Assembly (NCBI RefSeq): GCF_003605755.1
Contig: NZ_RAHJ01000003.1
Span: 186,001-250,000 of the forward strand
Origin: Tsuneonella suprasediminis
GTDB lineage: Bacteria; Pseudomonadota; Alphaproteobacteria; Sphingomonadales; Sphingomonadaceae
Direction: 5' to 3'
Length of the DNA stretch: 64,000 nt
In this document: positions 57,871 through 64,000 of the stretch, piece after piece
Layout: each line of letters begins with the position of its first letter
Numbering within the stretch: the first letter of the stretch is position 1
Position numbers and translations under genes: made by a program
The notes under the pieces: generated by a model
Seen by the model: the letters and a program-made list of their open reading frames with translations, nothing else
The model's database searches: none
Told to the model about the DNA's origin: nothing

Positions 57871-59237
57871 CTGTTACGACCCGTTTCGCCCCTTCGCCCA
57901 CCGGCACACTGCATGTGGGCAATATCCGTACCGCGCTGCATAACTGGTTGCTGGCGCGCAAGAATGGCGGGCGTTTCCTGCTGCGGATCGATGATACCGA
58001 TGCCGAACGCAGCCGCGAAGAATATGTCGATGCGATCCGCGCCGATCTCGCCTGGCTGGGGCTGGATTACGATGGCGAGGAGCGCCAGTCGGCGCGGCTG
58101 GCGCAGTACGAGGCGGCATTTGCCGCGCTGAAGGATGCGGGCCGGGTCTATCCGGCATACGAAACCGCGCAGGAGCTGGAGCTGAAGCGCAAGATCGCGC
58201 TGGGCCGCGGCCTGCCGCCGATTTACGACCGCGCCGCGCTCGACCTGACCGATGCCGAACGTGCCGCGAAGGAAGCGGAAGGGATCGCCCCGCACTGGCG
58301 GTTCAAACTCGACCATGCAGAGTCGATTGTGTGGACCGACGGCATTCGTGGCGAACAGAAATTCGACGCCGCGCAGCTATCCGATCCGGTGATCCGCCGG
58401 GCAGACGGGTCGTGGCTCTACATGCTCCCCAGCGCCATCGACGATATCGAAATGGGTGTCACCGATGTCCTGCGCGGGGAAGACCATGTGAGCAACACCG
58501 CGGTGCAGATCCAGATGTTCACTGCGCTGCGCGGTGCGATGGGATCGGATGCGCCGATGCCCCGCTTCGCGCACGAGGCGTTGCTGGTCGGCAGCGAAGG
58601 CAAATTGTCCAAGCGGCTTGGCTCGCTCGGCTGTGCCGCATTCCGCGAACGGGGGATCGAACCGCAGGCGATCGTGGCTCTGCTCGCCCGCCTGGGCACC
58701 AGCCAGCCGGTCGAACCGATTGCCGATCGCCAGACGCTGATCGATACGTTCGACCTCTCTACGTTTGGCCGCGCCCCGGCCCGGTTCGACGATGGTGAGC
58801 TGGAGCGGATCAATACCGCGCTGATCCACCAGATGCCGTTCGCTCAGGTGGCAGAGCGTTTGCCCGCCGGGATCGACGAGGCAGGGTGGCACGCGATCCG
58901 GCCCAACCTGACGACAATGGCTGACGTGGCCGAATGGTGGAATCTGGTGACCGGGCCGATCACGGCACCGGACTTTTCCGAAGAAGACCGCGCCTATCTG
59001 GTGCAGGCTGCCGCAGCGCTGGATTTTTCCGGCGATGACCCCTGGCAGGCGCTGACCGGCACGCTGAAAGAGGCGACCGGCCGCAAGGGCAAGGCGCTGT
59101 TCCTGCCGCTCAGGCAAGCGCTGACAGGTATGGATCACGGCCCGGATATGAAAGAGCTGCTCCCGCTGATTGGCGAAACCGAAGCGCGGCGGCGGCTGGA
59201 GCAATCCGGCGCGGCTGGAAGCAAGTCCGCTTCATAG
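57867..59237 (+). CDS. gltX: Glutamyl-tRNA synthetase (second, GltX2-like type)
   Basis: A 456-residue class I aminoacyl-tRNA synthetase that charges tRNA with glutamate. The ATP motifs are APSPTGTLHVGN (the HIGH motif as HVGN) and GKLSKRLGS (KMSKS as KLSKR). The catalytic core is followed by a helical anticodon-binding domain of normal size. The HVGN and KLSKR forms resemble the second GluRS kept by many alphaproteobacteria, which may prefer tRNA-Gln. Which tRNA it charges cannot be proved from sequence alone. It overlaps metW by four bases, so it appears to be read with the methionine genes. Confidence 0.93.
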   Translation: MTVTTRFAPSPTGTLHVGNIRTALHNWLLARKNGGRFLLRIDDTDAERSREEYVDAIRADLAWLGLDYDGEERQSARLAQYEAAFAALKDAGRVYPAYETAQELELKRKIALGRGLPPIYDRAALDLTDAERAAKEAEGIAPHWRFKLDHAESIVWTDGIRGEQKFDAAQLSDPVIRRADGSWLYMLPSAIDDIEMGVTDVLRGEDHVSNTAVQIQMFTALRGAMGSDAPMPRFAHEALLVGSEGKLSKRLGSLGCAAFRERGIEPQAIVALLARLGTSQPVEPIADRQTLIDTFDLSTFGRAPARFDDGELERINTALIHQMPFAQVAERLPAGIDEAGWHAIRPNLTTMADVAEWWNLVTGPITAPDFSEEDRAYLVQAAAALDFSGDDPWQALTGTLKEATGRKGKALFLPLRQALTGMDHGPDMKELLPLIGETEARRRLEQSGAAGSKSAS

Positions 59238-60422
59238 TTTGCTGCCCGGAGTTTTGGGTTGGCGCGATGCGGACGTGCTCCCCCGATACCCGCTCCCCGC
59301 CTGCAAAATAGCACCCCGTCGCCCCGGACCCGATCCGGGGCCCGGCTTAACCTTTCCGCGCCGTGCCCGAGGAAGCTGGACCCCGGCTCAAGGCCGGGGC
59401 GACGGTTTCGAAGAGGGTGCTTTGTGTGGTTGTGACAAAGACATGGCCCTCTCCCTCGTCATTGCGAGGAGCCGCAGGCGACGTGGCAATCCATGGGTCG
59501 CCCTTGCCTCTGCCACGACTGCCGCGATGGGTGGAGGCGTTGGGGGGCGTGTCACACGAAGACGCGAAGGCACGGAGTGGGTTTGGTTCGGAGGTAAGGT
59601 CGCACTGCCAATGGCTGGCAATACTATCGCGGGTATCCCCACCTTCGTCATTGCGAGGAGCCGCAGGCGACGTGGCAATCCATGGGGCGCCCTTGCCTCT
59701 GCCACGACTGCCGCGATGGACGGAGGCGTTGGGGGGCGTGTCACACGAAGACGCGAAGGCACGGAGTGGGTTTGGTTCGTGAGGTAAGGTCGCACTGCCA
59801 ATGGCTGGTCAATACTATCGCGGGTATCTCCACCCTCGTCATTGCGAGGAGCCGCAGGCGACGTGGCAATCCATGGGGCGCCCTTACCTCTGCCACGACT
59901 GCCGCGATGGGCGGAGGCGTTGGGGGGGCGTGTCACACGAAGACGCGAAGGCACGGAGTGGATTTGGTTCGGAGGTAAGGTCGCACTGCCAATGGCTGGC
60001 AATACTATCGCGGGTATCCCCACCTTCGTCATTGCGAGGAGCCGCAGGCGACGTGGCAATCCATGGGGCGCCCTTGCCTCTGCCACGACTGCCGCGATGG
60101 ACGGAGGCGTTGGGGGGCGTGTCACACGAAGACGCGAAGGCACGGAGTGGGTTTGGTTCGTGAGGTAAGGTCGCACTGCCAATGGCTGGTCAATACTATC
60201 GCGGGTATCTCCACCCTCGTCATTGCGAGGAGCCGTAAGGCGACGTGGCAATCCATGGGCCATACCTCGCCTTCATCACGACCATCGCGATTGGCGGCAC
60301 CGTCAGTTCATGGATTGCTTCGCTCTGTTCGCAATGACGAACGGAGAAGTTGGCACTAGCGGGGAGGGGGCACCGGGAGGGGAGGCGATCTAAGCCTTAT
60401 TTACCCCCGTATCGATCCGAGC
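59238..60422. repeat. Repeat region with a dimeric tandem array
   Basis: No gene is seen here. At 59317-59348 and 59374-59405 lies an inverted pair of the REP-like element shared with 24.6, 30.7 and 31.1 kb. At 59457-60217 four units of 189-191 bases follow head to tail, with a partial fifth to about 60260. Units 2 and 4 (from 59646 and 60027) are identical over 191 bases; units 1 and 3 form a second, slightly different type, so the array is A-B-A'-B plus a partial unit. Each unit starts with a CGTCATTGCGAGGAGCC element and contains CACACGAAGACGCGAAGGCA. An inverted copy of the first element stands at 60305-60344. Confidence 0.9.
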
Positions 60423-61892
60423 TTAGTCCTCACGATGCTTCTTCAACTCATCCCCCGTCAGGGTGACGACGTGGAGCAGGTTGGTGCTGCCCGGTGTGCC
60501 GAAGGGGACACCGGCCAGCGCGATCAGCTTGCTGCCTGCTTCGCCAAAGCCGTGGCGCAGGGCCATGCGTTTGCCTTTGGCGATCATTTCTTCGAAGCTG
60601 CCGATGTCCTTGGTCGAAACCGCGTGAGCGCCCCACAGCAGGCATAGCCGCCGTGCGGTTCTGGCCGAGGGGGTCAGCACCAGCATCGGCACGCTGGGCC
60701 GTTCGCGGGCCACGCGGCGGGCGGTGCTGCCCGATCCGGTGAACACAGTGATTGCGCGGATCGGCACGGTATCCGCGATGGTCATGCAGGCGTGGCTCAG
60801 CGCGTCGGCCGTGGTGCGGTCAGGCGGGGTGTCGAGGAAGCGGACGCGGGCGATATAGGCATCGTCGCGTTCCACCTGTGTGGCGATCCGGTCCATGATG
60901 CCGACCGCTTCTTCCGGCCAGTCGCCCGCTGCCGTTTCGGCGCTGAGCATGACCGCATCGGCCCCGTCGTACACCGCATTGGCCACGTCCGACACTTCGG
61001 CGCGGGTCGGGGTCGGGCTTTCGATCATCGATTCGAGCATTTGTGTCGCCACGATCACCGGCTTGCCCGCCATGCGCGACAGGTTGACGATCTGTTTTTG
61101 CAGCGGTGGCACTTCTTCCGGGTCGAGTTCGACACCCAGATCGCCGCGGGCGACCATGATCCCGTCGCTCAGTTCGAGAATTTCGTTGAGCCGGTGCACT
61201 GCCATCGGCTTTTCGATCTTGGCGCAAAGGGCCGGGTGCTCCGGCCCGGTGCCACCAATCAGCTTGCGGGTTTCGGCCAGATCTTCGGGCCGCTGCACGA
61301 ATGACAGGCCGATCCAGTCCACCCCTTGCGCGACAGCGAAGGCGAGATCGCGGCGATCCTTTTCGGTCAGCGCGGGGATCGGCACTTCGGCATCGGGCAC
61401 GTTCACGCCCTTGCGATCGGAAATCACTCCGCCGACTTCTGCCGAGCAGAGGATTTTGTCCGCCTCCGCTTCGATCACTTTCAGGCGGATTTTCCCATCG
61501 TTGATCAGCAGGCGTTGCCCCTTGGTCAGCACACCGAACAGTTCGGGGTGGGGCAATTCAACGCGGGTTTCGTCGCCGGGTTCGGGATTGCGGTCGAGCG
61601 TAAAATGGCCCGAATGGCGGATCACCGCCTGCCCATCCTTAAACGTGCCGACGCGCAGTTTCGGCCCCTGCAAGTCAGCCAGAATTGCGATAGGGCGATG
61701 GAGCGCCTTTTCCAGTTCGCGGATCGCCCTGATCGTTGCCTCGTGCGTGGCGTGATCGCCGTGGCTCATATTCACGCGGAAGGCATCTGCCCCGGCGCGA
61801 ACGAGTTTTTCCAGCATGGCCGGTTCACGGCTGGCGGGGCCGACGGTGGCGAGGATCTTGACCTTGCGCTTGCGCGGATCGAGTTTTTGCAT
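60423..61892 (-). CDS. pyk: Pyruvate kinase
   Basis: Pyruvate kinase converts phosphoenolpyruvate and ADP to pyruvate and ATP. The 489-residue protein shows the N-terminal KILATVGPASREPAML, the substrate-site FRVNMSHG and ILADLQGPKLRVG, the catalytic Lys region CAKIEKPMAVHRL and the metal-site GIMVARGDLGVEL. SETAAGDWPEEAV lines the active site and the C-terminal domain is GSGSTARRVARERP. It stands alone, reading toward the repeat array; no hairpin terminator of good quality was found at its end. Confidence 0.96.
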   Translation of the reverse strand: MQKLDPRKRKVKILATVGPASREPAMLEKLVRAGADAFRVNMSHGDHATHEATIRAIRELEKALHRPIAILADLQGPKLRVGTFKDGQAVIRHSGHFTLDRNPEPGDETRVELPHPELFGVLTKGQRLLINDGKIRLKVIEAEADKILCSAEVGGVISDRKGVNVPDAEVPIPALTEKDRRDLAFAVAQGVDWIGLSFVQRPEDLAETRKLIGGTGPEHPALCAKIEKPMAVHRLNEILELSDGIMVARGDLGVELDPEEVPPLQKQIVNLSRMAGKPVIVATQMLESMIESPTPTRAEVSDVANAVYDGADAVMLSAETAAGDWPEEAVGIMDRIATQVERDDAYIARVRFLDTPPDRTTADALSHACMTIADTVPIRAITVFTGSGSTARRVARERPSVPMLVLTPSARTARRLCLLWGAHAVSTKDIGSFEEMIAKGKRMALRHGFGEAGSKLIALAGVPFGTPGSTNLLHVVTLTGDELKKHRED

Positions 61893-61934
61893 GGAATTTG
61901 CCTATGGCAGGGCGATGCGACAATACAAGGACGT

Positions 61935-62267
61935 ATGGTAACTATGGATACGAATTCGAATGCTGCGGTCGATTCGCTGGATCAGATCGACGATGCCGTG
62001 GCCGCTGCCGCTTTTCGCAGGCTGGTGCGCCACTTGCGCCATCGTAGCGATGCCCAGAACATCGACCTGATGGGGTTGTCGGGGTTTTGCCGCAACTGTC
62101 TGGCTGACTGGATACGCGATGCCGGTTATGCTGGCAGCAAGGACGAGGCGCGCGCGGCGATCCACGGTATGCCAATGGATGAATGGAAGGCAAAGCATCA
62201 GCGCCCCGCCACCGAAGAACAGCTCGCCCGAATGGAAGCGAGCATCGCAAAAAATCGCGCCGAATAA
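61935..62267 (+). CDS. DUF1244 family protein
   Basis: A 110-residue protein of the DUF1244 family, common in alphaproteobacteria, with no known function. The core is AAAFRRLVRHLRHRSDAQNIDLMGLSGFCRNCLADWIRDAG; the Cys-x2-Cys in FCRNC is conserved and could bind metal. PMDEWKAKHQ follows. AAGGACGT sits just upstream of ATG 61935; ATG 61944 is an alternative. The next gene, gapR, follows 83 bases later. Confidence 0.88.
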   Translation: MVTMDTNSNAAVDSLDQIDDAVAAAAFRRLVRHLRHRSDAQNIDLMGLSGFCRNCLADWIRDAGYAGSKDEARAAIHGMPMDEWKAKHQRPATEEQLARMEASIAKNRAE

Positions 62268-62350
62268 CCGATCCGGCGGGTTTCGCACTGCCGCTGCCGC
62301 CGCTATCGAGCGGGCAATCTGATTCTTACTATTCCTGACGGAGCATTATA

Positions 62351-62587
62351 ATGGCCGAAGCCACCGACGACCGCCTGCGCCTGCTGATCGAGCGTATCGA
62401 ACGCCTCGAAGAAGAAAAGAAAGGCGTCGCCGACGATATCCGCGATGTCTATGCAGAGGCCAAGGCAGTCGGCTATGATCCCAAGATCATGCGGCAAGTC
62501 GTGCGCCTGCGGAAGATGAAGCCCGACGACCGTAACGAAATGGAAATGGTGCTCGATACTTATAAGGCGGCGCTCGGCCTCGGCTGA
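62351..62587 (+). CDS. gapR: Nucleoid-associated protein GapR
   Basis: GapR (DUF2312) is a small coiled-coil protein that binds overtwisted AT-rich DNA ahead of replication forks and RNA polymerase in alphaproteobacteria. The 78-residue length is normal. The N-terminal coiled coil [29 protein letters not shown] and the C-terminal [20 protein letters not shown] are diagnostic. A GACGGAGC stretch lies 6 bases before the ATG. It is followed by a YbjQ-like gene in the same direction after 26 bases. Confidence 0.95.
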   Translation: MAEATDDRLRLLIERIERLEEEKKGVADDIRDVYAEAKAVGYDPKIMRQVVRLRKMKPDDRNEMEMVLDTYKAALGLG

Positions 62588-62613
62588 TCGCTCTAACCGG
62601 ACGGAGACATACG

Positions 62614-62970
62614 ATGGCCAGTCCCTGGAACAATGAAACCGACGGGGGCGGCATGATCGTCTCCACTACCACACTGATCGAAGGGCGACCTGTGCGCTCC
62701 TACCGCGGGATCGTGACCGGTGAAGTGATCGTGGGCGCGAATATCGTGCGCGATCTGTTTGCCTCGATCACCGATCTGGTCGGCGGGCGTTCGGGCAAGT
62801 ACGAAGAAGTGCTCGCCCGCGCCCGGAAAGAGGCGATTGCGGAAATGAAGGCCGAAGCGCTGGCGCTGGGCGCGAATGCCGTGATCGGCGTGGATATCGA
62901 TTACGAAGTGCTGGGCAAGACCGGTTCGATGCTGATGGTGTCCGTCAGCGGGACTGCGGTTTCGGTATAA
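62614..62970 (+). CDS. YbjQ/UPF0145 family protein
   Basis: A 118-residue protein of the YbjQ (heavy-metal-binding domain, UPF0145) family, which forms pentameric rings of unknown role. The pattern [31 protein letters not shown] and [21 protein letters not shown] matches the family. A short polar extension (about 13 residues) precedes the core. GGACGGAG upstream is a good ribosome-binding site. It may be cotranscribed with gapR. Confidence 0.88.
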   Translation: MASPWNNETDGGGMIVSTTTLIEGRPVRSYRGIVTGEVIVGANIVRDLFASITDLVGGRSGKYEEVLARARKEAIAEMKAEALALGANAVIGVDIDYEVLGKTGSMLMVSVSGTAVSV

Positions 62971-63006
62971 TCGCTGTTCGGCCAGGGTGACCAGGTGCCT
63001 GCAATA

Positions 63007-63780
63007 TCAGGCGCCCACCCCTCCGCCGAACAGGACCAGCGAAATGAACAGCGCGTTATGCAGGGCATGCATCAGCACCGATGCCCAAAGCCCGCGATTG
63101 GCCCGCAGATAGCCGAGCAGCAGGCCGAGCGTGAGCTGCGGCAGAACCAGCGGCATCAGATAGAGCGTGTCGGCGCCGACGAAGTTCATCAGATGTATCG
63201 AGGCAAACGCCAGCGCGCTGAAGTAGTAGAACCAGCGAAAGTGGCGCTGGAACCAGCGCAGAGCCGGGCGGCCTCGCATCCGCCACAGCACGGCAATCGT
63301 CACCGCAATGGTCAGCAACGGTATGCCGAGCGTCACGGGCAACGCCGCGCTGCCCATTCCCTTGGGCGCGAGGACCGCTGTCAGTATCGCGCCCGCTGCC
63401 AGCACCAGCAGCGCCAGCCAGTGCCCCGCACGGCCTGACAGCCACGAACGGAAAATCGTTTCTTCCCCGATCGGCGCCAGTATGACGATAAAGCCCAGCA
63501 AAGCCGGGCCAAGCGTCATCTCGCTCAGCAGATGTTCGGGCATTTTTACGCCCGCGGCCTTGGCCGCAGCCATCCCTCCGATCAACACCGCCATCAACAG
63601 CATATCGAGCAGATAGAGCGGCAGAAGCGAGCGTATCGCGGCGCTTGGGCGGATCGTTGCGCGGTCGGGCAGAGCGGGCGAAAGCAGGAACCTGCCGAAC
63701 CGGCGCCACTCGCTGAAAATCGCAGAACCGATTCCGGCCCTTGTCGGCTGCCCTTCCATGCGGCTAATGCCCCCGTCCAT
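63007..63780 (-). CDS. CPBP family intramembrane metalloprotease
   Basis: A 257-residue membrane protein of the CPBP/Abi family, related to CAAX prenyl proteases. About eight helices are seen. Three motif groups are in order: EETIFR (the EEXXXR motif) near residue 105, FASIHLMNF (FxxxH-like) near 192, and [10 protein letters not shown] (HxxxN) near 240. Substrate is unknown; bacterial members process diverse peptides or have immunity roles. Two ATG starts (63780 and 63759) are possible. It diverges from yebC across 33 bases. Confidence 0.85.
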   Translation of the reverse strand: MDGGISRMEGQPTRAGIGSAIFSEWRRFGRFLLSPALPDRATIRPSAAIRSLLPLYLLDMLLMAVLIGGMAAAKAAGVKMPEHLLSEMTLGPALLGFIVILAPIGEETIFRSWLSGRAGHWLALLVLAAGAILTAVLAPKGMGSAALPVTLGIPLLTIAVTIAVLWRMRGRPALRWFQRHFRWFYYFSALAFASIHLMNFVGADTLYLMPLVLPQLTLGLLLGYLRANRGLWASVLMHALHNALFISLVLFGGGVGA

Positions 63781-63813
63781 CTATCAGGAAATCAACACGG
63801 TCAGAACGAACCC

Positions 63814-64000
63814 ATGGCAGGTCATTCCAAATTCAAAAACATCATGCATCGCAAGGGCGCGCAGGACAAGAAGCGTTCGGCGATGTTCTCCAAGCTGTCC
63901 CGCGAAATCACTGTCGCGGCAAAAATGGGGGCGCCCGACCCGGATATGAACCCGCGTCTGCGGCTGGCGATCAACAACGCCAAGGCGCAATCGATGCCGA
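63814..64000 (+). CDS. yebC: YebC/PmpR family regulator (partial, runs off right edge)
   Basis: The first 62 residues read [28 protein letters not shown], which is diagnostic of the YebC/PmpR/TACO1 family. These proteins act as transcription regulators or as translation factors that ease ribosome stalling at proline-rich stretches. [30 protein letters not shown] continues the N-terminal domain. The C-terminus lies outside this window. In many proteobacteria yebC is followed by ruvC. Confidence 0.95.
   Translation, partial: MAGHSKFKNIMHRKGAQDKKRSAMFSKLSREITVAAKMGAPDPDMNPRLRLAINNAKAQSMP

Noticed and set aside
59170-60168. Long reading frames across the repeat array
   Set aside because: They arise because each repeat unit is about 190 bases and happens to stay open. 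Composition is low in complexity, frames shift between units and no domain is seen.
59457-60260. CRISPR array
   Set aside because: The units are about 190 bases long without unique spacers of 30-40 bases, and no cas genes are near.
62994-63015. Terminator between the YbjQ-like and CPBP genes
   Set aside because: GGTGCCTG/CAGGCGCC can pair but overlaps the CPBP gene end and lacks a T run in either direction.
63007-63780. Abortive-infection defence gene
   Set aside because: The CPBP motifs are clear, but there is no neighbouring defence gene, so an immunity role is not supported by context.

Overview
This window looks like ordinary chromosome from a GC-rich alphaproteobacterium, most likely Sphingomonadales and probably the Erythrobacter/Altererythrobacter group. 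The clues are a GyrB with an acidic insertion near its C-terminus, the nucleoid protein GapR (DUF2312), a UrcA-family secreted protein, an lgt-midA pair, DUF1244, an HWE histidine kinase, a large TonB-dependent receptor and heavy use of 4-base start/stop overlaps. No prophage, integron, CRISPR array, toxin-antitoxin pair, rRNA or tRNA was recognised. The taxonomic call is inference from gene content, not from a marker comparison.

Layout. 1-3.9 kb: a truncated Ala-rich gene, a frameshifted alpha/beta-hydrolase behind a VIT/CCC1 metal transporter, a GNAT acetyltransferase and a small membrane protein. 3.9-12.3 kb: nadB, an orphan ABC-2-type ATPase, a CHCC zinc-finger protein, tldD, a secreted hypothetical, DUF924, a CHRD lipoprotein, DUF4336 and guaA. 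12.3-18 kb: urcA, an unexplained structured intergenic region, an acyl-CoA ligase, an M20 peptidase and sdaA. 18-24.5 kb: gyrB, an acyltransferase-3, an anchored hypothetical and a 5'-nucleotidase lipoprotein. 24.5-31.2 kb: a tetR/plsC-like/mccB/ivd leucine-catabolism run, an HWE sensor kinase and a repeat-rich gap. 31.2-41.5 kb: midA-lgt, an adenylate-forming ligase with glnD, yggS/thiE-like, and ftsK. 41.7-48.3 kb: a TonB receptor, a phosphate module (pstS and an OprP-type porin, each behind a Pho-box-like repeat) and ald. 48.4-59.2 kb: a membrane diguanylate cyclase, a zinc-ribbon protein, ftsE-ftsX-ydcF-plsC, hisC-tyrC and metX-metW-gltX. 59.2-64 kb: a tandem repeat array, pyk, DUF1244, gapR, a YbjQ-like protein, a CPBP protease and the start of yebC.

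How it works together. Most genes are housekeeping: NAD, GMP, methionine, histidine/tyrosine and lipoprotein biosynthesis, cell division (ftsE, ftsX, ftsK) and nitrogen sensing (glnD). The clearest regulated unit is the phosphate module, where an outer-membrane porin and the periplasmic phosphate-binding lipoprotein each follow a 7-4-7 direct repeat close to the PhoB consensus. The second coherent unit is ivd-mccB-acyltransferase-tetR, part of leucine/isovalerate degradation.

The most unusual DNA is non-coding. A dimeric tandem array of about 190-bp units lies at 59.46-60.26 kb. A 212-bp block is duplicated at 30.57 and 30.96 kb. A REP-like inverted-pair element recurs at the 24.6, 30.7, 31.1 and 59.3 kb gaps. 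I did not find a convincing new multi-gene system; the repeats, the structured region at 13.14-13.42 kb and the phosphate module deserve the closest look.
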